Assembly: GCA_016234595.1 (NCBI GenBank)
Contig: JACRBG010000016.1
Span: 1-64,000 of the forward strand
DNA length: 64,000 bases
Direction: 5' to 3'
DNA from: Chloroflexota bacterium
Lineage (GTDB): Bacteria > Chloroflexota > Anaerolineae > Aggregatilineales > J027
Position 1 is the first letter of the stretch. The number at the start of each line of letters is the position of its first letter. This document shows positions 9,326 to 17,246 of the stretch, one piece after another. The position numbers and the translations under genes are program-made. Under the pieces are notes generated by a model. It was given only the letters and a program-made list of their open reading frames with translations. It had not been told where the DNA came from and made no database searches.

Positions 9326-10366
9326 TTACCGCGTAAATTGGTGTGTTATACCCATCGCGGCATCAGTTTTGGCAATAGATCGTAAGCCATCGGTTTCAAT
9401 GCCAGTGAGGGCACGGATGGCGTCAACTGTTTCAGGGACAACAATCGCTTGGTTGTAGACCTGATAGTTATAAAACAACTCGTTACCCCGTACTGTCAAA
9501 CCATCTGACCACAGGCCCACTTCCCACATATCACCGCGTGGACGCCCCAGATCCGACATCATTTCAATGGTGCTATTGAGCGCCGTAAGTCCATCCGCCA
9601 TCTTCAAGAAGGCAATACGCGGGGTCGTGCCGAATACGCTCAAGATTTCCTCTTTGTCAGCCGAACGGGTCAGCTCCACAGTCCACGCATGGAGATGGCT
9701 GGTGGTATGGGCAGCGACCATTGCAATGGTCATGACATCAAGGTCGGGCATAACGGTTTGAGCATCTGGCCCTTGATGGGAGGGGATGTCTTTTTCTGGC
9801 ACGACGGTATTCATAATGCCGCTGTGGTCAGATTCCCAAGGATCGGTGGCCCGGCGCACCAATACCCCACGTGCTTTATGGAGGAGGCCCGCATTTTTCA
9901 ATGCTCCGAGCGTGCGGACGATGCTGGTGGTATTGCATGAAACTACACGGGTCGTCTCAAGCTCTAGCGCGGAGGCATAATTCGCTTGGGCAACAAACGA
10001 ATGACCTGTTAGGCTATGCTTTTCACCACCTTGAAAGATGGATTTGATTCCCTTGGCACGATACCGTTCAAGGTTGCTGGCGGCTACCTTTTTGGGGGTC
10101 GCATCCGCCACAATATCCACTTGTGAGAGTAGTTCATCGAGTGTTCCTGCGACAGAGATACCCGCCGAAGCCATTTGTTTAGCAGCATCTGGGGTTGAGC
10201 CGTAGATGACATAGTTCTTTTCCTGAGCAACCTTAATACGCCAATCACTCACAACGTCGGCAATACCGACCAACTCCATGTCATCTTGTTGAGCAACGGC
10301 GTCGGCAATACGTTTTCCAATGACACCATAACCATTGACTGCGACACGAACTTTGCGCTGCGGCAT
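9326..10366 (-). CDS. gap: Type II (archaeal-type) glyceraldehyde-3-phosphate dehydrogenase
   Basis: A 346-residue enzyme that interconverts glyceraldehyde-3-phosphate and 1,3-bisphosphoglycerate with NAD(P). The N-terminal Rossmann motif VAVNGYGVIGKRIADAV and the active-site block VVSCNTTSIVRTLGAL (catalytic Cys144) are of the class II type found mainly in archaea, distinct from the usual bacterial SCTTN form. VRRATDPWESDHSGIMN and HTTSHLHAWTVEL match further class II blocks. Start 10366 is chosen because AGGAG lies in the complement of 10371-10380 and the homology starts there; an upstream in-frame ATG at 10399 adds 11 residues. It is flanked by gene debris on both sides, so it stands alone. 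Identity is firm; the physiological direction is unknown. Confidence 0.92.
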   Translation of the reverse strand: MPQRKVRVAVNGYGVIGKRIADAVAQQDDMELVGIADVVSDWRIKVAQEKNYVIYGSTPDAAKQMASAGISVAGTLDELLSQVDIVADATPKKVAASNLERYRAKGIKSIFQGGEKHSLTGHSFVAQANYASALELETTRVVSCNTTSIVRTLGALKNAGLLHKARGVLVRRATDPWESDHSGIMNTVVPEKDIPSHQGPDAQTVMPDLDVMTIAMVAAHTTSHLHAWTVELTRSADKEEILSVFGTTPRIAFLKMADGLTALNSTIEMMSDLGRPRGDMWEVGLWSDGLTVRGNELFYNYQVYNQAIVVPETVDAIRALTGIETDGLRSIAKTDAAMGITHQFTR

Positions 10367-10392
10367 TTGGAAAATCTCCTCATGTTGAACCC

Positions 10393-10408
10393 AGATCAAA
10401 CTTGATCT
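10393..10408. promoter_or_regulatory. Inverted repeat upstream of gap
   Basis: AGATCAA-AC-TTGATCT is a perfect 7-bp inverted repeat starting 27 bp upstream of the gap start codon, followed on the + strand by T5. It could be a regulator site for gap or a small terminator on the + strand. The sequence alone does not decide. Confidence 0.35.
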
Positions 10409-10505
10409 TTTTTGATGATAAATCTGCTCAGTGTCTCAAACTAGGGACAAAGTTCGGAACTTATCTCATCAAAAGGATAAGCATAACCTACGACAAAGGA
10501 TGTAG

Positions 10506-10979
10506 TTGCCAAAGCCGAAGAAGCGCTATCGCGGTTGCTTGTGTTTTGCCCAGAGTGGGAAGGTGTTTGATACTGGAGCAAATCTGCGTTACATCAAGCC
10601 GAAACGCATGGGCCAAGGACTGGAGGCTTACACAGTATGTTGAAGTATCTGCAATATTACAATGACCGTCAGGATTACATCCCATCGAGTAGCCCGGACT
10701 GCTGGGTAGATCATGGTTTGGGTTTGCACCATCAAGACATTCTTAAAAGCTGCAAGGCCTTGGCATGGAGGTATGTCACCAGCCCTGAGCCGGATTTTGA
10801 TAGTCCTCATCCCTGAACAAGAACACCGCCAATTTATTCAAGCCCTAACGGAGTATATTATCGAGGGCTACTATGCTGAACGTGGCTTTACTGTAGCCTA
10901 TGCCTATGTCATGCATAAAGCACTGACCCACAATTGGCGACCTACCCTATGGCCTACCATTGTCACGACTCTAATTTGA
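10506..10979 (+). pseudogene. Frameshifted relaxase/mobilisation-like protein remnant
   Basis: Three successive reading frames read as one protein. Frame one (from 10506) ends KPKRMGQGLEAYTV. It shifts near 10640 into a second frame starting MLKYLQYYNDRQDYIP and containing WVDHGLGLHHQDILKSC. That shifts near 10800 into a third frame, IVLIPEQEHRQFIQALTEY, followed by IIEGYYAERGF and YVMHKALTHNW, which stops at 10979. The layout and the phrases LKYLQY, VLIPEQ and AERGF-VAYAYV-H resemble relaxase-like proteins that I recall from Chloroflexota mobile elements. The usual downstream HxH metal motif is not intact. At least two frameshifts make it non-functional. The decay is seen directly; the family name is a recollection that needs a search. 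Confidence 0.42.
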
Positions 10980-11051
10980 GGACACTTGCGATGTATTTGT
11001 AGGGGAGCTAAACGAAGGAATTCTTAACGGTGTTGGGGGTACACCACAAAC

Positions 11052-11852
11052 TTATCTTCCTTTTCGTGAAGAGGTTAGTTGATTCATCACCCGCGACGGC
11101 AACCGATAGGAACTCTCATAGGTCAATCCCAAGACGATTCCAAACACGACTAATGTGTTGGTGAGCAAAAAAAAGATAACCTCCTCAATTGGCAAGATAC
11201 TCCCAAACAAAATATTGAGACTCTGATCAGGATTAATCGTCCATGTTCCATCTTGAATCGCGAGGCTATCTGCGAAACACAAATAGAGTGTCGCGCTGAG
11301 GATTACTGGCGCAATGAGACGACGATTGTGCCAGAGAATATCTGCCCCAAAAGCAAGCTGCACCATGATTGCCGGGAGTCCCCACATCAATTCTAAGGAC
11401 AAATAGGTAACAGGCTTCTGGCCCGAAAGAAAAAGACCGATTGAAGTGAGCCAAGCAATGCCAATTACAACTACCGATGCTAGGCGAATATTGAGTTGGG
11501 GGATAAAAGTCTCATTGGGGCGCACACGGCGGCCCAAAAACAGCAACCAAAGGCCCGTCATAATAGGCTGAAGAATAAAAAATGTATATTCTTCCAATGG
11601 AACCCAGCCAAAAGTAATGCCCGTAACAAGCGCGGGGTCATATGACCAAACACCCGTAGCGACCAAGTAGTTGTCCCATGGGGTGGTATAGACCAACGCA
11701 ATTCCAATAAGAATCCCCACTATCCACCAAGCAGGTATCAAACTCAATGAAGAAGGAAGCCTTAATCCCCTGCGCCAATCGTGGTAGGTGAGTACACTCA
11801 AGATCAAAATAGGTATCACGAGAAAGTAAAGGAGAAAAGCAAAATAGGTCAT
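11052..11852 (-). CDS. Fused CrtYc-CrtYd type lycopene cyclase
   Basis: A 266-residue polytopic membrane protein made of two homologous halves. Each carries the PxEE-containing motif of heterodimeric and fused lycopene cyclases ([12 protein letters not shown] near residue 80; [13 protein letters not shown] near residue 220). It should cyclise the psi ends of lycopene into beta rings. Its ATG overlaps the crtI stop by 4 nt (ATGA), showing translational coupling as the last gene of crtB-crtI-crtY. Halves of this kind occur as CrtYc/CrtYd in actinobacteria and as fusions in archaea, Bacteroidetes and Chloroflexota. A linked acidic repeat in a membrane context makes other functions unlikely. Whether one or both ends of lycopene are cyclised cannot be told. 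Confidence 0.87.
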   Translation of the reverse strand: MTYFAFLLYFLVIPILILSVLTYHDWRRGLRLPSSLSLIPAWWIVGILIGIALVYTTPWDNYLVATGVWSYDPALVTGITFGWVPLEEYTFFILQPIMTGLWLLFLGRRVRPNETFIPQLNIRLASVVVIGIAWLTSIGLFLSGQKPVTYLSLELMWGLPAIMVQLAFGADILWHNRRLIAPVILSATLYLCFADSLAIQDGTWTINPDQSLNILFGSILPIEEVIFFLLTNTLVVFGIVLGLTYESSYRLPSRVMNQLTSSRKGR

Positions 11853-13381
11853 ATGGATTGCACGCTCACAGGGGACAACCGCGATGATGGTGAGGGTACA
11901 GGGTCGCCAATGAGATTTTCTGCAATGATGGCAGAGGACAAAACGCCGGGTAACCCAGCCCCCGGATGGGTGCCTGCACCAACAAAATAAAGATTCTCAA
12001 ACTCCTCTGAGCGATTGTGTGGTCTGAACCATGCGGATTGCGTCAGAATGGGTTGTAGAGAAAAGGCTGATCCCTTATGACTGTTAAGTACATTCTGAAA
12101 ATGCAGGGGGTCAATGTAGTGCTCGGCAATGATATTCGCCTGCAAATCCGGCAGGTAATTTTGCTCCAAAAAATGCATGATTGCATCTCGATAGGGTTTT
12201 GCCATTTGAGTCCAGTCAGTATCACCGCCGAGGTGGGGAACCGGTGACAAAACATAAAAACTCTCACACCCTGCTGGAGCAATTGAAGGATCGGTTAGGC
12301 TCGGCATATGTAGATAAAGCGAAAAATCGTTTGGCAGATGCTGCTTATCAAAAATATCAGTTAACAACGCCTTATAGCGCTCGCTGAGAATAATATTGTG
12401 GTGCGCTAGGCCCTGATCCCGGTACTGTCGCTTGGTGCCAAAGTAAATGACAAAAAGCGACATGCTGTATTTCATTCGATCAAGCTTGCGGTCAGTGTAG
12501 ATGCGTCGGTGTTTACTTGAAATTAAATGACGATAGGTAAATGCTACATCTGCATTGGAAACCACATGATCCGCTGTATGAACTACTCCATCCGCCAGAC
12601 GGATACCCTGTACCCGATGTCCTTGCTTTTCATCCACAAGGATTTCAGCAACATCAGCGTTCAAATGTATTCTGCCGCCTAGTTCACCAAAAAGCTTTCC
12701 CATTGCCTCAACAATCGCGCCGGTACCACCCATTGCATAATGAATGCCCCATTCACGTTCAAGATAGTGAATCATGGCGTAAATAGAAGGAGAGTCGAAC
12801 GGATTGCCCCCTATCAAAAGGGGGTGGAAAGTAAAACATCTGCGCAAAAAATCATTTTGAATAAACTGCGATACATAGCCATATACACTACGATAGGACT
12901 GCATTTTGATAAGGTCAGGCGCCACTTTCAACATATCTGTGAAATGGAGAAAGGGCGTATCCGCAAGCTCGACAAATCCCTTTTGGAAGATGGCCTTGGT
13001 AGTACCAATAAATTTTTGGTAGCCAGCTTTGTCGTCTGGATTCCACGATTCAATTTGATTAAGGGTATAGGCTTCATCCCCATTGTAATTAAAACATCGC
13101 CCTGTATGGTCAAAAATGCGATAATACGGATTGCAAGGGACTAAATCAAAGTAGTCTTCACGACGCTTGCCTGCTGTAGCCCAAAGATCATCGAACATAA
13201 AGGGCGCGGTGATGACGGTAGGGCCGCCATCAAATTTGAAGTCATTGATTTCATATACATAGGCTCGCCCGCCGAGCTTGTCACGCTTTTCAAATATCTC
13301 AACTTCATGGCCTCTCGCTGCCAAGCGAATCGCCGCCCCTAATCCACCAAACCCACTCCCAATGACAATAATCCTAGACAT
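11849..13381 (-). CDS. crtI: Phytoene desaturase (CrtI type)
   Basis: A 510-residue FAD enzyme that converts phytoene to lycopene or a related polyene by successive desaturations. The N-terminal dinucleotide-binding motif is [16 protein letters not shown] followed by [11 protein letters not shown]. The C-terminal CrtI signature is in [20 protein letters not shown]. It is 24 bp downstream of crtB and overlaps the cyclase start by 4 nt, so the three form one transcript. Length is usual for the family. CrtI-like enzymes include desaturases, isomerases and ketolases; the position directly between crtB and the cyclase argues for the phytoene desaturation step. Confidence 0.92.
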   Translation of the reverse strand: MSRIIVIGSGFGGLGAAIRLAARGHEVEIFEKRDKLGGRAYVYEINDFKFDGGPTVITAPFMFDDLWATAGKRREDYFDLVPCNPYYRIFDHTGRCFNYNGDEAYTLNQIESWNPDDKAGYQKFIGTTKAIFQKGFVELADTPFLHFTDMLKVAPDLIKMQSYRSVYGYVSQFIQNDFLRRCFTFHPLLIGGNPFDSPSIYAMIHYLEREWGIHYAMGGTGAIVEAMGKLFGELGGRIHLNADVAEILVDEKQGHRVQGIRLADGVVHTADHVVSNADVAFTYRHLISSKHRRIYTDRKLDRMKYSMSLFVIYFGTKRQYRDQGLAHHNIILSERYKALLTDIFDKQHLPNDFSLYLHMPSLTDPSIAPAGCESFYVLSPVPHLGGDTDWTQMAKPYRDAIMHFLEQNYLPDLQANIIAEHYIDPLHFQNVLNSHKGSAFSLQPILTQSAWFRPHNRSEEFENLYFVGAGTHPGAGLPGVLSSAIIAENLIGDPVPSPSSRLSPVSVQSI

Positions 13382-13405
13382 GAATTTCCTCTGCGATAGT
13401 TCTGG

Positions 13406-14392
13406 TTAAATGTGCCTAAAATTCGGATAGATTGGGTAATTCAGGTTATTGGCTCGGCTATTCCACCATATACCCGGTAGACGGCTAACTTTCCCCCATA
13501 AACCGATATGTGCCCTACGATGAAATACATCGTAGTCGTATGCTTCAATATCATCCAAAATAGCACGATACAAGCTTGCAGCAGCAGCAATTGCGAACCG
13601 ACCATCGGCATTGAGAAGTCGAATGCCCGGTTTTGTTTCTTCATAGAGATGATGAATCCGGTTAATCTGAAATTTCATAAAATCCCGCCAACGGTTATCT
13701 ACTTGTCCATCAGCAATATCAGATTCATCTAACCCAAACATATCTAATTCATCGAGTGGAAGATACAAACGGCCTGCTTGCCAATCTTCTCCAACATCCC
13801 GCAGAATATTGGTCAACTGCAAGGCGATACCAAGCTTAACCGCATACGGTAGAGCTGCTTGATCTTCAAAGCCAATGATGTGCATAGACACAAGCCCAAC
13901 CGTAGAGGCTACCCCATAACAATATTCGGTCAGCTCCGCAAAGGACTCATAGCGTTTTTGGGTCAAATCACGTGCAACTCCGGCGATTAATTGATCTGCA
14001 TAGCCTTTTGGAATCTGATACCGGGTTTGGGTATCCATCCATGCAAGGGGAACAGGATCATGGGCAGCAAGATATGGATTATTCAAACGGGCACGCCAGC
14101 TCGGAAATATCTTATCTGCATGGTCTAAATCTTGTGTTTCATCCACTAAATCATCCGTACAGCGACAGAAAGCATACAAGGCTTGGACAGCAAGGCGTTT
14201 GGGTTTTGGCAAAAGCCGGGAAGCTAAATAGAAGGTCTTGCTATTGGTTTGGGTAATACGGGCGCAATAGGAATATGCTGTAGTAAGCGCATCCGTTTCC
14301 ATTTGAACGTGTCCATCAACTGTAGGGCTAGTAAACGCCTCATGGGCTAAGCTTAATAACCGAGACTCCCATGTCGCCAGTTTGACACCCAT
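13406..14392 (-). CDS. crtB: Phytoene synthase
   Basis: A 328-residue squalene/phytoene synthase family enzyme joining two geranylgeranyl diphosphates. Both Asp-rich Mg-diphosphate motifs are present: CTDDLVDET (first) and DVGEDWQAGRLYLP (second). The frame is open to ATG 14479, but ATG 14392 is preferred. A GGGAGG (complement of 14399-14404) sits 6 nt before it, homology begins there, and a consensus promoter lies between the two starts. It is the first gene of the leftward carotenoid operon and is divergent from carH. Expression is probably repressed by CarH in the dark (inference from context and operator boxes). Confidence 0.93.
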   Translation of the reverse strand: MGVKLATWESRLLSLAHEAFTSPTVDGHVQMETDALTTAYSYCARITQTNSKTFYLASRLLPKPKRLAVQALYAFCRCTDDLVDETQDLDHADKIFPSWRARLNNPYLAAHDPVPLAWMDTQTRYQIPKGYADQLIAGVARDLTQKRYESFAELTEYCYGVASTVGLVSMHIIGFEDQAALPYAVKLGIALQLTNILRDVGEDWQAGRLYLPLDELDMFGLDESDIADGQVDNRWRDFMKFQINRIHHLYEETKPGIRLLNADGRFAIAAAASLYRAILDDIEAYDYDVFHRRAHIGLWGKVSRLPGIWWNSRANNLNYPIYPNFRHI

Positions 14393-14420
14393 TACCATCC
14401 TCCCATGTAGAATAAACTTA

Positions 14421-14480
14421 GACAAATCATAAAATAATGCATAATATTTGTCAAACTTATGTAGAGAAAAATTGGACAAA
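14421..14480. promoter_or_regulatory. Candidate CarH operator: three GACAAA/TTTGTC boxes
   Basis: GACAAAT (14421-14427), ATTTGTC (14446-14452) and GACAAA (14475-14480) are spaced about 25-29 bp apart. The first two form an inverted repeat covering the -10 and -35 of the crtB promoter; the third overlaps the -35 of the carH promoter. This arrangement is what a dark-state repressor of both promoters would need. Box identity with other CarH sites is not established. Confidence 0.5.
14426..14454 (-). promoter_or_regulatory. Promoter of crtB-crtI-crtY
   Basis: Read on the - strand, a perfect TTGACA -35 (complement of 14449-14454), a 17-bp spacer and TATGAT -10 (complement of 14426-14431). The predicted start of transcription is about 27 nt upstream of the chosen crtB ATG. 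Confidence 0.7.
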
Positions 14481-14501
14481 ATGAGTATTTTCTTATATAC
14501 T
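14472..14501 (+). promoter_or_regulatory. Promoter of carH operon
   Basis: TTGGAC (14472-14477), an 18-bp spacer and TATACT (14496-14501) precede an AGAGGA ribosome site and the carH ATG at 14525. It is back to back with the crtB promoter. Confidence 0.55.
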
Positions 14502-14524
14502 CAGCTAAAAACAGAGGAACAAAA

Positions 14525-15484
14525 ATGTCACAACCTCATGAGTTCACGTCTGACGAAGAGCCTCTCTTTAACATTGGCGCGGTTTCACGTATGACTCAAA
14601 TTCCAGAAACCACCTTGCGTGTATGGGAGCGCCGCTATGATTTTCCAAAATCTACGCGGACATCTGGTGGGCATCGCCTCTTCTCTCATCAAGAGATTGC
14701 GCGGCTTGAATGGGTTAAGCAGCGGATGGATGAAGGAATGCAAATTAGCCAAGCGATACGCGCACTGCAACAACCTCGTCATGAAGCCATTTTGCCAGCT
14801 CGCACACCACCAACCAACCGAGGGGTCTTACCCAACACGTTCCGTCATAGGCTATTTGAGTTACTTCGTCGTCATGACATAAATGGGGCAAACCAAGTGC
14901 TTGAGGAAGCACTCATTCTTCTTTCTATCGAAATCCTCATTTTAGAGATTGTTGGCCCAACTTTTTATGACATAGGTGAGGCATGGAGCGAGGGGAAAAT
15001 TGATATAGCCACTGAGCATTTTGCAACACATTTTCTTCGTCAACACCTCATATTATGGATGAGAATTGGGCCACCTGCTTACCAAGTTAATCCAGTAGTG
15101 CTGGCCTGTGCCCCCGGTGAACTGCATGAAGGTAGCCTTTTGATGTTGGCAGTCTTATTACGACGGTTGCGATGGCCTGTCCTCTATTTAGGACAGACGA
15201 TGCCGCTCGCCGATTTAGCATCATTTGTAGAAGATGTAAAAGCGATGGCGCTGGTCTTTGTAGCGATGAGTGAAGAAACGGCCCGTGCTTTAACAGACTG
15301 GCCCTATTGGTTACCCAAAGCGACAGAAACGAACTATCCACTCGTAGGTTATGGGGGACGCATATTTTTGGAAAAGCCAGAGTTGGTATCCCAAGTGCCC
15401 GGTATATTTTTGGGCAGAAGCCTGCAAGACGGCGTTGAAACACTTGATCAATTGCTGCATGAATTCAAACCATTAATCCGTTAA
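14525..15484 (+). CDS. carH: CarH-type B12-dependent light-sensing repressor (MerR family)
   Basis: A 319-residue regulator. The N-terminal MerR-type winged helix (FNIGAVSRMT...LRVWERRYDFP, residues about 15-85) is followed by a B12-binding helical bundle and a Rossmann cobalamin domain. The CarH hallmark Wx9EH is complete (Trp154, Glu164-His165), and His201 in GELHEGSLL stands where the lower cobalt ligand sits in Thermus CarH. Known CarH proteins use adenosylcobalamin: the dark tetramer represses carotenoid genes, and light breaks the Co-C bond and frees DNA. It is divergent from crtB with boxes over both promoters and leads an operon with a PlsY-like and a glycosyltransferase gene. Identity as a CarA/CarH-like protein is firm; true light sensing is inferred from conserved residues. 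Confidence 0.9.
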   Translation: MSQPHEFTSDEEPLFNIGAVSRMTQIPETTLRVWERRYDFPKSTRTSGGHRLFSHQEIARLEWVKQRMDEGMQISQAIRALQQPRHEAILPARTPPTNRGVLPNTFRHRLFELLRRHDINGANQVLEEALILLSIEILILEIVGPTFYDIGEAWSEGKIDIATEHFATHFLRQHLILWMRIGPPAYQVNPVVLACAPGELHEGSLLMLAVLLRRLRWPVLYLGQTMPLADLASFVEDVKAMALVFVAMSEETARALTDWPYWLPKATETNYPLVGYGGRIFLEKPELVSQVPGIFLGRSLQDGVETLDQLLHEFKPLIR

Positions 15485-15501
15485 AGGGCGAATACAAGAG
15501 G

Positions 15502-16101
15502 ATGTTTATTGTGCTTTTGATTCTCGCCTATCTATCTGGGGCATTCCCATGGTCGGTCTGGTTGGGAGTATTTTTCTTTCAAACTGATGTTCGTACGGTC
15601 GCCGATGGAAACCCCGGTGCTGCAAATGCTTTTCGTGTTGGAGGGTGGCGGCTTGGCATAAGTGTTTTGCTTCTCGACTTCTTCAAAGCGTTTATCCCCG
15701 TTTCAATTGCCCAGTGGGTACTAGATTTTCCGGGAGAGCAATTGTTTTGGATAGCCCTCATGCCTAGCCTCGGTCACGCATTCTCGATTTTTCTGGGATT
15801 TAGGGGCGGGCGAGCACTCACCAGTTTTTTTGGGGCTTGGTCAGGGCTAACCCTATACGAAATTCCTCTCGTCATGGGCGGTGCGGCCATTGCTGCTTCT
15901 CTTACCATCAAAAATGATATACTGCGGACTTTTGCCGTACCTATGGCTTTGTTCGCCTATCTTATCTTACGGGGAAAACCATTTTGGATGTTGATACTAG
16001 CGCTGATGCAACTGTTGATTCTTGTTGCCAAAATCAGTGTGTTTCTTATTTCCCCACAGTCGAAATCTTCATTTGAGCAATCTATAGAACACAAAACATG
16101 A
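15502..16101 (+). CDS. PlsY-like acyltransferase in the carotenoid cluster
   Basis: A 199-residue polytopic membrane protein of the PlsY family, whose known role is transfer of an acyl group from acyl-phosphate to glycerol-3-phosphate. Family motifs are visible: DGNPGAANAFRVGG near residue 35 and LGHAFSIFLGFRGGRA near residue 95, with several hydrophobic helices. In the second motif the usual GGKGVAT ending is altered (GGRALTS). It starts 17 bp after carH and its stop overlaps the glycosyltransferase start by 4 nt. The tight link to carH and a glycosyltransferase raises the idea that it acylates a carotenoid glycoside or another light-related lipid, not bulk phospholipid. That role is inference only. 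Confidence 0.82.
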   Translation: MFIVLLILAYLSGAFPWSVWLGVFFFQTDVRTVADGNPGAANAFRVGGWRLGISVLLLDFFKAFIPVSIAQWVLDFPGEQLFWIALMPSLGHAFSIFLGFRGGRALTSFFGAWSGLTLYEIPLVMGGAAIAASLTIKNDILRTFAVPMALFAYLILRGKPFWMLILALMQLLILVAKISVFLISPQSKSSFEQSIEHKT

Positions 16102-17246
16102 CAAAAAAATACACACCTATTGGTGTCCACGCCACTGCTTTATCGTTACTTTCTATAATGAGTTATAGGCTGTGGCACAATCTCATGTATTTACAACAGG
16201 CTCAACGCTTGGCAACAGATTCTAGCGGCACTCTACCTAAGGTGAGTATTTTGGTTCCAGCGCGAAACGAAGCCCGTAACATTGTGCCTTGTATTGAATC
16301 CCTAGTAAGCCAAGACTATCCAGAATTTGAAATTATTGTGCTGAACGATCTGTCATCCGATGAAACTGGGACTTTGCTGGACAGTCTGGCAACTCAATAC
16401 CCAAATGTTAGGGTGCTGCATGGAACAGAAGATCCCCCTAAAGGATGGAATGGTAAAAGTTATGCTTGTCACCGCCTAGCAGAACAGGCAACAGGGGAAT
16501 GGTTGTTGTTTACCGATGCAGATACCGTCCATAGTTCAGCCAGTGTTGCACAGGGTATTACACAAGCTAAAAAATTGGGTGTGGCGTTGTTGAGCGTTTT
16601 TCCTAAACAAATCACGGAGAGTTGGGGCGAACAGATTGTCGTTTCATTCATCCTCGATTTTTTACCCCTCATTGCTGTTGACCTAAATGCACTTTGGCAA
16701 AATGGTTCAAGTACCGCACTCGCCAACGGGCAATATTTGTTAGTTAATGCCGAAGCCTATCATGCAATGGGAGGTCACCAAGCGATTTTTAATGAACTCG
16801 TAGATGATTTTGCATTAGCCAAGCAAGTCCGTTTAGGAGGATATAAAACAGCCATGGTGAGTGGTACATCCATGCTAAGCTGTCGGATGTACCATAATGC
16901 CAGTGAGGTATGGGGCGGGTTTTCTAAAAATCTGATGCTAGGTCTCGAAACTTCGGCGGCTAAAAAACCCCCTGCTTGGTTCGGCCCACTCTTTGCGTGG
17001 GGTTACGCTTGTATTTTTGTGTTGCCGTTCTTTTATTTATTGAATGCTCCTCAAAAGCGGCTACCCCTTCTAGAAATTGGATGGCTTGCTTTTCTGCGAG
17101 GATGCATAAACTTCTATTTTAGAAGGTCGCTCTCAGAGGTGATTACCACACCTTTGGCTGCTTGGAGTGTGATGGCATTAGGTTTAAATGCCTTGCTACG
17201 TCAGGGAAAAGAGGTCCAATGGAAAGGCCGTCATTATAAGACCTAA
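16098..17246 (+). CDS. Family 2 glycosyltransferase, probable carotenoid glycosyltransferase
   Basis: A 382-residue GT-A enzyme. The nucleotide-sugar domain starts with VSILVPARNEARN, and the metal-binding DxD-type motif is in WLLFTDADTVHS. PKGWNGKSYACHRLA, a marker of the CrtQ/HpnI-like branch, precedes it. Hydrophobic segments lie at the N terminus and C terminus (FAWGYACIFVLPFFYLL), so it is membrane-bound. It overlaps the PlsY-like gene by 4 nt and converges with the P450 gene, its last bases overlapping that gene's stop. In this setting it likely glycosylates a hydroxylated carotenoid. A hopanoid or other lipid acceptor is the main alternative. Confidence 0.78.
   Translation: MTKKYTPIGVHATALSLLSIMSYRLWHNLMYLQQAQRLATDSSGTLPKVSILVPARNEARNIVPCIESLVSQDYPEFEIIVLNDLSSDETGTLLDSLATQYPNVRVLHGTEDPPKGWNGKSYACHRLAEQATGEWLLFTDADTVHSSASVAQGITQAKKLGVALLSVFPKQITESWGEQIVVSFILDFLPLIAVDLNALWQNGSSTALANGQYLLVNAEAYHAMGGHQAIFNELVDDFALAKQVRLGGYKTAMVSGTSMLSCRMYHNASEVWGGFSKNLMLGLETSAAKKPPAWFGPLFAWGYACIFVLPFFYLLNAPQKRLPLLEIGWLAFLRGCINFYFRRSLSEVITTPLAAWSVMALGLNALLRQGKEVQWKGRHYKT

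Noticed and set aside
9108..9458. 116-codon + strand frame running into gap
   Set aside because: The right third is antisense to the class II GAPDH gene, and the left part shows no known motif. Treated as debris only.
14399..14479. Longer crtB start at 14479
   Set aside because: It would put the consensus crtB promoter and its boxes inside the coding region and has no ribosome site; ATG 14392 has GGGAGG at ideal spacing.
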